This document shows, one piece after another, positions 53,555 through 62,027 of a DNA stretch of 64,000 nt. How positions within the stretch are numbered: the first letter of the stretch is position 1; each line of letters begins with the position of its first letter. The notes beneath the pieces are model-generated. The model saw only the letters and a program-made list of their open reading frames with translations, did not search any database and was not told the origin of the DNA. The position numbers were made by a program, and so were the translations under genes. The stretch comes from DASRJW01 sp964567755 (GTDB lineage: Bacteria; Krumholzibacteriota; Krumholzibacteriia; G020349025), in NCBI GenBank assembly GCA_964567755.1, contig CAZMNW010000049.1, positions 110,551 to 174,550 of the forward strand. The letters are read 5' to 3'.

Positions 53555-54074
53555 CACCGCCGATTGGCCGTGTTGTTGCGAGGCCGTTTCACGGCTGATG
53601 ACATCGGTTTCTTCATGGTTATTGCCGGCTGCATCCACCGTCGGGTCCATCGTCGAAGGCCCGGGGTGCGAGCGGCGTGTGGGTCTGGTAGGCACTGGCT
53701 TCATCCCGTGGGTTTTAAGGGGTTCTCGATCGGATCGGTAGGTCACTTTCCGCCCGTACTTCAACTCAACCTCGTCCTCGATGACCGCTGGTCACAGCCT
53801 GCAGAAAACCTCGTGGCAGTCTCGACCTCGGATCGACCGATTCCCGTCGGTAGGTGTCGTGGCCGTACGACTGAGGAGGGCAAGGCCGGGAGCGGATGCG
53901 GTATCGTGTAACCGACACTAGCCCTCGGCCCGATCTGGTGTCAAGGGGTGTTAGGCCAAAGATCCCAGGAACATCGACAGCAACAACCACGTTGGGTCGA
54001 CGCGCAGTCCCTGGGGTCCCCCCAGGAATCTGCATAGCCCATGCCACACCGTCAACCCTTGGATCTGGCGGCCG
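53555..54074 (-). promoter_or_regulatory. Long rho leader and promoter region
   Basis: About 520 bases with no gene visible (unless rho starts earlier). A promoter-like TTGACA / 18 bases / TAGTGT lies at 53915-53944 on the minus strand, giving a leader of about 350 bases, which fits autoregulation of rho through its leader. Upstream, 54031-54046 reads TGGCATGGGCTATGCA, a GG-N10-GC arrangement like a sigma54 site with two mismatches. A hairpin spans the upstream gene's stop (54067-54086). Confidence 0.45.
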
Positions 54075-55253
54075 TCAGCGGCCACCTTTCAGATCCTGGT
54101 ATTCCTTCAGATCGCGCGCCGCTCCGGCGAAATCACCGACACCGCGCTTGCACAATCCGCGCACCTGCCAGTATTCCGACTTCTTTGCATCCATGCCGAT
54201 CAGTTTGTCCCCGATGCCGATGGCCTTCGAATAGTACTGCTTGGCCGTGGGCATGTCGCCGTTCTTCTCGGCTTCGTCGCCGGACTTGTAGTATGTGACC
54301 ATTAGATTGTAGAGAGTGCCTGGATCGTCCGCCTTGAGCGTCAGCACCTTTTCGTAGGCCGCGATCGCTTCGGGACGCCGGCCCAGTTGCGACAAGGCGC
54401 TGGCCAGCGCCGAGTAGTTGGGGGCATCCTTCTCGTCGACGATGTTCAGACGCTCCTTGAGGCTCAACCCATCCTGGTAATAGGCCGCAGCGCTCTCCCA
54501 GTCCTTGGCGTTGTAGAAGCGGTCGGCCACCGTCATGATCAACTGATGGTTCTCGGGGCTGAGCGCAATGGCCTTCTTGTAGGCCTCCTGCGCCCCTGGG
54601 AGATCGCCACGACGGTACAGGACCTCGCCACGCGCTTGATGCACGGTGACGGTGGCTTCTTTGTCCTTCGGGTCCAGCTCGAGGACGCGGTCGAGATCCT
54701 TGAGCACGACATCGGTGAGCGCCGTGAACTCCTCGGTCTTTTCGAGCTTCTTGGCGACGTTGGCCTGCTCCAAGAGCGCGAGCGCATGCTGATAGTAGCC
54801 CTGGTAGTTCTCCGGATCGGCGATGGTGGCGAGCTTGAACTCGGTGGCGGCCATGGCCTGATCGTTGTTCTTCGACGCGATCAGACCGCGATTGAAGTGC
54901 CGGCCGTACATGGACACGATGTTCTCGTCGGCAGATGCACCCCAGCTGGTCTCCGCGAGATGCTTCGCCTTGGTGAAATGCATGTACGACTTCTCGAGCC
55001 ACGCCGCACAGGAATCGGCGTATCCGAGCGTCTCCTGCGTGATCTCGGTGTCCTTGCCGAAATACGCCGCGCCCATGAAATAATGGGTGTCGCCGTCGTT
55101 CTCGTTCTGCGCCAGAGCCTGCGCACCCTGTGCGATCGCCTTGTCGTACAGCTTCTGCTGCACGTAGATCTTCATTCCTGTTTTTTCTTTCGACGCGCAG
55201 CCCAGGCCACAGAACACCAGGGCGGCGACGATTGCCCGCGTGGTTCGACGCAT
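54075..55253 (-). CDS. TPR-repeat lipoprotein
   Basis: 392 aa. Lipobox CGLGC after a short hydrophobic stretch. Seven or more TPR-like units follow (AIAQGAQALAQNENDGDTHY, YQGYYQHALALLEQ, GDLPGAQEAYKKAIALSPEN, RRPEAIAAYEKVLTLKADDP). A scaffold at the outer or inner membrane is likely; the partner is unknown. GAGGAGG lies 11 bases before ATG 55253, and a strong promoter is 215 bases upstream. Confidence 0.88.
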   Translation of the reverse strand: MRRTTRAIVAALVFCGLGCASKEKTGMKIYVQQKLYDKAIAQGAQALAQNENDGDTHYFMGAAYFGKDTEITQETLGYADSCAAWLEKSYMHFTKAKHLAETSWGASADENIVSMYGRHFNRGLIASKNNDQAMAATEFKLATIADPENYQGYYQHALALLEQANVAKKLEKTEEFTALTDVVLKDLDRVLELDPKDKEATVTVHQARGEVLYRRGDLPGAQEAYKKAIALSPENHQLIMTVADRFYNAKDWESAAAYYQDGLSLKERLNIVDEKDAPNYSALASALSQLGRRPEAIAAYEKVLTLKADDPGTLYNLMVTYYKSGDEAEKNGDMPTAKQYYSKAIGIGDKLIGMDAKKSEYWQVRGLCKRGVGDFAGAARDLKEYQDLKGGR

Positions 55254-55467
55254 GCTCGTTCAAGCCTCCTCGAGACGGGATGCCGTGCTGGCCTCCCAAA
55301 AGCGCGACAACAGCCTAGCCGCCGGCCGCGTGCGGGCGGTGATTCGTTGCTGGGAACGCGACCATGCGAGGCGTCGGATGGACCTTCCAGGCCGATGCAC
55401 TAGGCTGCGTGGCCAAATCCCCGCGTGGCGGTTTCGGGGCTGCCCGGCGTGACCTCGTGGCCGCCTA

Positions 55468-55496
55468 TATTTAAGAACCTGGCCAGTCGCTGTCAA
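55468..55496 (-). promoter_or_regulatory. Strong sigma70-type promoter for the TPR lipoprotein gene
   Basis: TTGACA, a 17-base spacer and TAAATA on the minus strand, the best match in the window. It implies a leader of about 205 bases before the TPR gene; I see no known riboswitch in it. Confidence 0.7.
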
Positions 55497-55539
55497 GAAC
55501 CGTAAGGCCATGTCAGAGCGGGGGATCGCCAAGCACCGC

Positions 55540-57585
55540 TCACAGCATGTTGACCGGGTCGACGTCGACTTGGAATTCCACCCCCGGCAGACCGCGAGTA
55601 CTTTCGGCGACCTGCTCGAGGAGCCGAGTCTTGTCGTTTGGGCTGAGCGACCCCTTCACCAGGATCTGCTCGCGATAGCGACCCCGCAGGCGCGGAATGG
55701 CGCTCGCCGCTGGTCCCAGAACCTTGAGGGTCGTTGCCGCCATTTCGACCCTGGCCCCGGGCGAGGAGCTCGGAGCCGCCAGCGGGGCCGGACGCAGCGC
55801 TCCCGCCAAGCGCTCCATCGCCCGTGTGAGCCGCGGCAACTCCGGTCCCTGGCCGGTGATTCCGACGAGACGGGCAAAAGGCGGGTACCCGAGATCTCGG
55901 CGCAACTCGGCCTCCCGGGCGAAGAAGCCATCGAAATCCTGAGCCGCAGCCATGACGATACTGAGGTGATCGGGGCTCAGTGTCTGGAAATAGACATCCC
56001 CCGGTCGCTCGCCACGCCCGGCGCGACCGGCCACTTGGGCCAAGAGTTGGAATGTGCGCTCGGACGCCCTGAAATCCGGCAGCGACAGACCGCCGTCGGC
56101 CTGGATCACCCCGACAAGGGTGACTCCCGGGAAATCGTGTCCCTTGGCCACCATTTGGGTGCCCAGGAGGATGTCGACCTCGCCGCGGGCGAATTCTTCG
56201 AGAATGGCCCGATGCGCGCCGCGCCGCGTCGTAGTGTCGTGATCCATGCGACGCAACCGCGCCCCGGGCAGCAGCCCGCCCAAGTCCTGCTCCAAGCGCT
56301 GCGTGCCGACGCCGCGGAACACCTGGCATGGGCTCGCGCATTTGGGACATTGCCGCGGCACCGCGCGCGTGTGGTTGCAATAGTGGCAGCGCAGCGCGCT
56401 CCCGACCGAGTGATACGTGAGCGAGATGTCGCAATGCGGGCAGCGCACGAGCTCGCCGCAGCCGAAGCACTGCACGTAGTTCGAATGTCCGCGCCGATTG
56501 AGGAGCATTATGCTCTGTTCGCCAGCCTCGAGCCGCGTCGCGAGCGCATCGAGCAACACCGGCGCGAGCACAGCGCGACGATTCTCCTCGCTGCGCATGT
56601 CGACGACGTGCACGCGCGGCAGTGGCCGGCGGTCGACGCGTTCCGGAATGCGCAGCAGAACGTGCTTGCCGGTGTTGGCATTGTGGTAGCTTTCGAGACT
56701 CGGAGTCGCCGAGCCCAGCAGTACCGTGGCGCCTTCTAGCCGGCCACGCATCAGCGCCACCGCGCGTGCGTGGTACCGCGGCTTCTCGCTCTGCTTGTAC
56801 GACGGCTCATGTTCCTCGTCGACGACGACGAGACCGAGTTGCCGAAACGGCGCGAAGATGGCGCTGCGCGCACCCAGCACGACTTGGATCTCGCCGCGCG
56901 CGGCCGCATTCAAGACGTCGTGGCGCTCCGCCATCGTCATGGCACTATGCAGGATGCCGAGCTCGGTGCCGAGCCGTGAGCGAAAACGATCCGCCGTCTG
57001 CGGCGTGAGCGCGATCTCGGGGATGAGGATGATCGCGCTGCGCCCGCGCGCAACCGCTGCGCGCACCGCGTGCAGGTACACCTCGGTCTTGCCGCTCCCC
57101 GTCACCCCGTGCAGCAGAAAGGATTCGTAGCCTCCCTGCGCGAGCCGCCGCGCGATCGGCACCAGCACCGTTTCTTGCCAGGCGTTGAGCGCCAACGGCG
57201 GTGCCGCCTCCAGCAGCGCCGAGCTGCTCGACATCTCGACGCGCCGGCCGCGCAGCGCCCCGCGTTGCCGATACGCCGCCGCCGGCAGCACCGCGCGCAA
57301 CGCCTCGCCGAGCGTGCAGGCGTAGTAGCTCGCGATCCAACGCCCGAGCTCGAGGAGCTTATCGGTCAGTAGTGGCGGGTCGTCGAGAATAGAGGCGATG
57401 GCTTTGACCTCGGCGAGCGCCGTCGTTGCCGGGAAGCCAACCGCATAGCCAACGAGGTTCCGGCGCCCGAACGGCACCTTGACGCGCGCGCCAAGCGCGA
57501 GACGCGCCTCCAAGGTCTCCGGCACCGAATAGACATAGACATCCTGCAGCGGCAGCGGCACCGCGACCTCGACCAGGCGGGACAT
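55540..57585 (-). CDS. priA: Primosomal replication restart helicase
   Basis: 681 aa. 3'-DNA-binding N-domain, Walker A GVTGSGKT (160-167), DEEH box in VVVDEEHEPSYKQ, paired zinc-binding cysteines (CFGCGELVRCPHC, CHYCNH, CPKC) and helicase motifs TQMVAKGHDFPGVTLVG and QVAGRAGRG. Restarts stalled replication forks. ATG 57585 begins MSRLVEVAVPLPL as in other PriA. Confidence 0.96.
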   Translation of the reverse strand: MSRLVEVAVPLPLQDVYVYSVPETLEARLALGARVKVPFGRRNLVGYAVGFPATTALAEVKAIASILDDPPLLTDKLLELGRWIASYYACTLGEALRAVLPAAAYRQRGALRGRRVEMSSSSALLEAAPPLALNAWQETVLVPIARRLAQGGYESFLLHGVTGSGKTEVYLHAVRAAVARGRSAIILIPEIALTPQTADRFRSRLGTELGILHSAMTMAERHDVLNAAARGEIQVVLGARSAIFAPFRQLGLVVVDEEHEPSYKQSEKPRYHARAVALMRGRLEGATVLLGSATPSLESYHNANTGKHVLLRIPERVDRRPLPRVHVVDMRSEENRRAVLAPVLLDALATRLEAGEQSIMLLNRRGHSNYVQCFGCGELVRCPHCDISLTYHSVGSALRCHYCNHTRAVPRQCPKCASPCQVFRGVGTQRLEQDLGGLLPGARLRRMDHDTTTRRGAHRAILEEFARGEVDILLGTQMVAKGHDFPGVTLVGVIQADGGLSLPDFRASERTFQLLAQVAGRAGRGERPGDVYFQTLSPDHLSIVMAAAQDFDGFFAREAELRRDLGYPPFARLVGITGQGPELPRLTRAMERLAGALRPAPLAAPSSSPGARVEMAATTLKVLGPAASAIPRLRGRYREQILVKGSLSPNDKTRLLEQVAESTRGLPGVEFQVDVDPVNML

Positions 57586-57731
57586 GGCATGCCTTCGTGG
57601 TGCAAGAACCTGAGCGGGAGGACCCACCGGGGGAACGGTAGAGATTCAAGCAAGCCACCGCGCGCCTGTCAACGCGGCAGCCTGCTCGGTGAGAGCCGCC
57701 TGGCATCTGCGTGCACCGGCAATGCGCCGAA

Positions 57732-59732
57732 TCAGCGTAGCAAGACGAACTTGGTCGATTCGAACCCCGCTCCGTGCACGAGACGGAGAACATAGACGCC
57801 CGTTGGCGCCGTGCCGCCGCTATCCATCCGACCATCCCAGAGGATCGAGTGCCTTCCTGGCCCGAACTCGCCTTCGGCAAGCTGGCGAATGCGTCGACCT
57901 CGAGCATCGTAAATCTCCGCGCGCGCATGTGTCTCGCTCTCCAACTCGAAGTCGAACTCGACATGCGCACGCGTGGCCCGCGCCATCAAACCGCTCGCTG
58001 CTCGTGGAGGGCAAATCGTGGCATCGAAAAGTGGTCCATCGTCGATGCACCCGGTGTCCTGCGTTGGAGGGACGCACACGGTGACGAACCCAGTGCAACT
58101 GTTGCCACCTGGGTCCTCGGCGCGATAACGCAAGGTGTAGACACGACCGTTCCCAGATTCCACTCTTTCGGCACGAAGCCTGGCCGATTGGACATTGTTG
58201 ATGGCGTCCGGACAACGGTCGCCACGCCGGCCCTGGGTCAGTTCGTCGGTGGTGATCCCGACGATTCGAAGTGTCGTCAGGTCCCCATCCGGATCGGTCG
58301 CGCCAACCACAGCTACGTCGACGTAAGCGTGGTTCGGCGGCCAAAGTCGAGTCACTGTCGAAGTCACGCCGGAGCAGTCGGGGGGCGAGTTGTTGCTGAG
58401 GAAGAGATATACACGCCCGGAGTAAGCACCAGCGGCATCATTCCGAAATGCACCGAGAACAAAGTCATCGGATCCGTCCATGTCGACATCTTGTCCGGTC
58501 CCCGATCCGTTCCAACCGAATGCATCCAAGGCTGCTACGCCGTCGAACGCGGCGTCGAAAACGGCATCGACGGCCGGCCCGCCTTCGTAGACGTACGCGC
58601 GTCCGGGACCGCCGTTGTTGAGCGCCGGAGCACCGACGAGCAGATCGGCGTAGCCATCCGCGCTCACATCGGTACCCACGGAGACGAAGCGACCGAACCA
58701 ATCGCCGACCACACCGGTTTGGAGGACCAAATCCGCGGTCGCGTCGACGGCCGCGCCGCCGAAATAGACGTAGGCACGTCCAGCGGCGCCGGCGTACTGG
58801 GACGCGCCGACGAGGATGTCGCCGACCCCATCCCCATTGAGGTCGCCCATGTCGAGAGCGTCGCCGAAGTGCGCGCGAGTTCCCTCGCCATTCAAAACCA
58901 AATCTGGCGTCGCATCGACCGCCGACCCGCCGAAATAAACGTAGGCGCGCCCGGTCTCGAATCCAAACACAGGATTGTGATACGCCCCAACGACGAAATC
59001 GGCGTGCCCATCCCCGTTGACGTCTTTGCCGCCGGCGCTGGCGAAACCGAGCCGCTCCATCGGCGTCTGTCCATTCAAAACCAGGTCGGGAGTGCCATCG
59101 ACGTTGGTCCCCCCGTAATACACATACGCCCGTCCGGTTTCCGCACCACCAGTCGAGTTGAACCGGGCCCCGACCAAAAGATCGTCCGCGCCATCGGCGT
59201 TCACATCCCCGATTCCGGCCACCGAGATCCCAAATTGTTCTCCCGCCTGCAGACCCGTGAGCACGAGATCGGGTGTCGCGTCCAGAGACGGGCCGCCGTA
59301 ATAGACGTAAGCTCTCCCGGAGTTGGTGCCATTGCCATCGTTCAAATATGCGCCGACGAGCAGGTCGGCGTGACCATCGTCGTTCACGTCCCCTGCGGCC
59401 GCATGCACGTAGCCAAAACGATCTCCGTTCGCCTGCCCGGTGAGGACAAGGTCGGCGATACCGTCCACGCTTGCGCCACCGAAGAAGATGTGAACCCGTC
59501 CGGGATTTACCTCTCCTTCGCCATCGAAAGTCGTGGCGCCAACAGTGACGTCGGCGCCTCCATCCGCATTGAGATCTCCTGGAGTGAGAACGGAGACGCC
59601 AAATCCAACATCGGCGGAAGACCCGTTCAGTGTCAGCACGCGATCTGCCTGTGCGCAGGGCACGACGCAGATCCAGGCCCAAAGCAGGCTGCAAGAAATG
59701 AGGCCGTATTGCGGCCGGACGTGGAAAGTCAT
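57732..59732 (-). CDS. Secreted FG-GAP beta-propeller with FlgD-like C-terminal domain
   Basis: 666 aa with a signal peptide (LLWAWICVVPCAQAD). Seven FG-GAP/integrin-alpha repeats (about 40-450) carry calcium-binding loops such as GDVNDDGHADLLVGA and GDLNGDGVGDILVGA with GRAYVYYGG linkers. A cysteine-containing domain (about 455-575; RLWPPNHAYVDVAVVG) follows, then a FlgD-like domain (ARAEIYDARGRRI ... TGVYVLRL ... KFVLLR). Likely an exported adhesion or binding protein. A strong promoter lies at 59830-59858. Confidence 0.9.
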   Translation of the reverse strand: MTFHVRPQYGLISCSLLWAWICVVPCAQADRVLTLNGSSADVGFGVSVLTPGDLNADGGADVTVGATTFDGEGEVNPGRVHIFFGGASVDGIADLVLTGQANGDRFGYVHAAAGDVNDDGHADLLVGAYLNDGNGTNSGRAYVYYGGPSLDATPDLVLTGLQAGEQFGISVAGIGDVNADGADDLLVGARFNSTGGAETGRAYVYYGGTNVDGTPDLVLNGQTPMERLGFASAGGKDVNGDGHADFVVGAYHNPVFGFETGRAYVYFGGSAVDATPDLVLNGEGTRAHFGDALDMGDLNGDGVGDILVGASQYAGAAGRAYVYFGGAAVDATADLVLQTGVVGDWFGRFVSVGTDVSADGYADLLVGAPALNNGGPGRAYVYEGGPAVDAVFDAAFDGVAALDAFGWNGSGTGQDVDMDGSDDFVLGAFRNDAAGAYSGRVYLFLSNNSPPDCSGVTSTVTRLWPPNHAYVDVAVVGATDPDGDLTTLRIVGITTDELTQGRRGDRCPDAINNVQSARLRAERVESGNGRVYTLRYRAEDPGGNSCTGFVTVCVPPTQDTGCIDDGPLFDATICPPRAASGLMARATRAHVEFDFELESETHARAEIYDARGRRIRQLAEGEFGPGRHSILWDGRMDSGGTAPTGVYVLRLVHGAGFESTKFVLLR

Positions 59733-59829
59733 GGGATCACCCCTTGGGAGTGTTCACGAATCGCGATTCGAGGCCGAGATGGGATGGGTCGCGCATCGAG
59801 ATTTCCTCGGGAAGGCTTAAGTTAACCGA

Positions 59830-59858
59830 ATTGTAATCACGCGAAAGGAGAGAATCAA
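59830..59858 (-). promoter_or_regulatory. Sigma70-type promoter for the FG-GAP gene
   Basis: TTGATT, a 17-base spacer and TACAAT on the minus strand, about 97 bases before ATG 59732, which has AAGGGGTGATC as ribosome-binding site. Confidence 0.6.
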
Positions 59859-59883
59859 CCGAGTCCTCGAGTCTGAAAACGAG

Positions 59884-61095
59884 TCAGCGCCCGGGGAATA
59901 GGGTGAAGCGGGCTGCGCTGTGGCTCGTGGTGCTCGTGGAACGTACCCAATAAGACCCGGGCGCTGCGCGCTGGCCGCGGTCGTCATGACCGTCCCAAAC
60001 GAAAGTGTGGGTGCCTGCGAGGACTGGCCCGTTCCACAGCAATTTCAGCCGCCGGCCGCGGACGTCGAAGATCTCGATGCGGGCGCTGGCAGGTCGCGCG
60101 AGTGCGAAGTGCAGCCTGGCATCGCCGCGGGCTGGGTTCGGCCAGGCGCCCAGAGCCACGCCGTGCAGCGGATGCGCCTGAGCAGATGCCGGAATCGGGA
60201 GGCCGCACTGGGACGGCAGGATGAAAAGCCCGGCCTGTCCCGAGGCGACCAGCAACAGATTTCCGGTCATGGTCGCGTCTTCAGGCCCGAGGGCCTGAAG
60301 CGCGGTTCCGATCAGGATGGGAAAGAACGCGGAGACATCGAAGATCTGCAGCCCGAGATCACGCAGAGCAACATACGCGTAGGGGGAGACAACGAGGACG
60401 TCGGCGGCGAAGTCCGGCGTCGGCACCGTCGTGACCAGCATCGGGAAAGAGGGATTGCCGACGTCGAAGATGCGCAGACCCGCATCGCCATCGGCAACGA
60501 AGGCGTAGTTGCCGGACACGGCGATTCCGACCGCAGAACCGAGCGGCGTGCTGCCGAGAATGGCGGGCGAGCTCGGACTGGAGATGTCGATCACATGCAT
60601 GCCGCCTTCGTAATCGGCGACGTAGGCATAGCGACCCGCTAGCTCCAAAGCGACGGCTCGTCCTGGCGTGTTGACGCTGCCGACGATCGCCGGCGCCGTG
60701 GGATCCGATACATCGACCACTTGCAGCCCCGAGAAGAGGTCGGCCACGAACGCGAACGTTCCCGAGATCTCGACGTCGAAGGCACGGCTCGGCGTATCGA
60801 GGCTGCCGGCGACGAACGGCGCGGCGGGATTGCCCAAGTCGACGATTGCGAGCCCGAGATCGCGACCGGCCACGTAGGCATGGTTACCGAAGAGAGCCAC
60901 GTCGTGCGCGGTTCCTGGGGTGTCGGCGGTGCCAAGAAGCGCCGGTGCGCTCGGGTCCGCGATGTCGATGACATGGAGTCCACTATCGCCATCGGCCACG
61001 CAGACGATCGTGCCCGCGGCCGCGACACCGAGAGCGGAATCGAACGTGTCAATGGTTCCAAGAGTCGGCGGTTCGGGCGGCGAAATGTCGATCAC
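59884..61095 (-). CDS. LVIVD-repeat protein, C-terminal part (split by frameshift)
   Basis: 403 aa without a signal peptide. Seven LVIVD repeats (G-L-x-V-I-D-I-x-x-P-x-x-P-x-x-x-G-x-x-x-T-P pattern) continue directly from the upstream frame and end in a FlgD-like domain (GAWPNPARGDARLHF ... GSYWVRS). A GTG overlapping the upstream stop (GTGA) could start it. The missing signal and the repeat broken in mid-unit show it is the second half of one gene. Confidence 0.75.
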   Translation of the reverse strand: MIDISPPEPPTLGTIDTFDSALGVAAAGTIVCVADGDSGLHVIDIADPSAPALLGTADTPGTAHDVALFGNHAYVAGRDLGLAIVDLGNPAAPFVAGSLDTPSRAFDVEISGTFAFVADLFSGLQVVDVSDPTAPAIVGSVNTPGRAVALELAGRYAYVADYEGGMHVIDISSPSSPAILGSTPLGSAVGIAVSGNYAFVADGDAGLRIFDVGNPSFPMLVTTVPTPDFAADVLVVSPYAYVALRDLGLQIFDVSAFFPILIGTALQALGPEDATMTGNLLLVASGQAGLFILPSQCGLPIPASAQAHPLHGVALGAWPNPARGDARLHFALARPASARIEIFDVRGRRLKLLWNGPVLAGTHTFVWDGHDDRGQRAAPGSYWVRSTSTTSHSAARFTLFPGR

Positions 61096-62027
61096 ACGCA
61101 GCCCCCATCCGAGGCCGCGACGTAGGCGTAGGCGCCAGCAATGGCGACTCCCATTGCCGAGCCGGGGAACATGGCACTCTCGACACGGCGCGGTGCAGCA
61201 GGGTCGGCGAGGGAGACCACGATCAGGTCGGCGGCACCGGAAGCGACGAAAGCGTAGCCATCAGAGACCGCGAGATCCAAGGCGCCGGGCAAGAAGACGA
61301 AGCCGGTTTCCACGGGCGCCGCGGGGTTCGCGATGTCGATGATGCGCAGGTTTGGATAGTCGGCCAGCACCGCGTAGTGATCGACGATGACGATCTCCCG
61401 TGCGTACCCCGGTGTATCGAGACCGCCGATCAAGTTCGGAGAGCTGGGTTGCGACACGTCCACCACTGCCAGCCCCCCGCCGCCTTCGGCGAGGTAAGCA
61501 ATGTGGCCATCCAGAGCCACGCCAATCGCGCTCTGGCGGTCGATGGCTGCGAGGCGCGTGGGCGCCGTCGGCTGGCTCACGTCGAGGACGAGGAAGGAGT
61601 CGTAATCGGCAACGCAGGCGACATTGCCGGCGAGGGCGATGTCGAGAGCGTAATACGGTGTGTCGTAGCTCCCGACAATCGATGGCGCGCTCGGGTTCGA
61701 AACATCGAGAACGAAGACGCCAGCACCAGTAGCAACGTAGACCAGCGTGCCGTCGGCGACTAGGTCGTTAATACCTGCGGGCAGGAGGAGGGTGGCGACG
61801 AGGGCCGGCTGTTCCGGGTTGGAGATGTCGATGACCTTGAATGCGGTGCCGTCCGCGACGAAGGCCAACGTACCGGAAACGGTCACGGCGCTGGTGCCGC
61901 CCGTGAGATCGATGCCGCCTGCATGGAAAACGTGGGTTCCATAATCGATGCAGGGCTGTGCGGCAGAACTCGCAGCCGAGAAGGTACTCAAGACAACGAA
62001 CGCGGCCGGTAGGCTACGGAATCTCAC
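61092..62027 (-). CDS. LVIVD-repeat protein, N-terminal part (split by frameshift)
   Basis: 311 aa with a signal peptide (VVLSTFSAASSAAQ). Six LVIVD-type repeats (AFKVIDISNPEQPALVATL, GVFVLDVSNPSAPSIVGSY, GLAVVDVSQPSSPNLIGG). The last repeat reads YVAASDGG and then CV-stop; with one more base in the G5 tract (C5 at 61102-61106 on the plus strand) it would continue LRVIDISPPEPP into the next frame. GTG 62027 overlaps the upstream stop (GTGA). Confidence 0.8.
   Translation of the reverse strand: MRFRSLPAAFVVLSTFSAASSAAQPCIDYGTHVFHAGGIDLTGGTSAVTVSGTLAFVADGTAFKVIDISNPEQPALVATLLLPAGINDLVADGTLVYVATGAGVFVLDVSNPSAPSIVGSYDTPYYALDIALAGNVACVADYDSFLVLDVSQPTAPTRLAAIDRQSAIGVALDGHIAYLAEGGGGLAVVDVSQPSSPNLIGGLDTPGYAREIVIVDHYAVLADYPNLRIIDIANPAAPVETGFVFLPGALDLAVSDGYAFVASGAADLIVVSLADPAAPRRVESAMFPGSAMGVAIAGAYAYVAASDGGCV

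Noticed and set aside
57739..57770. tRNA-like GATTCGAAC tract
   Set aside because: It lies inside the coding end of the FG-GAP protein and no cloverleaf can be formed around it. I found no tRNA, rRNA or CRISPR repeats anywhere in the window.
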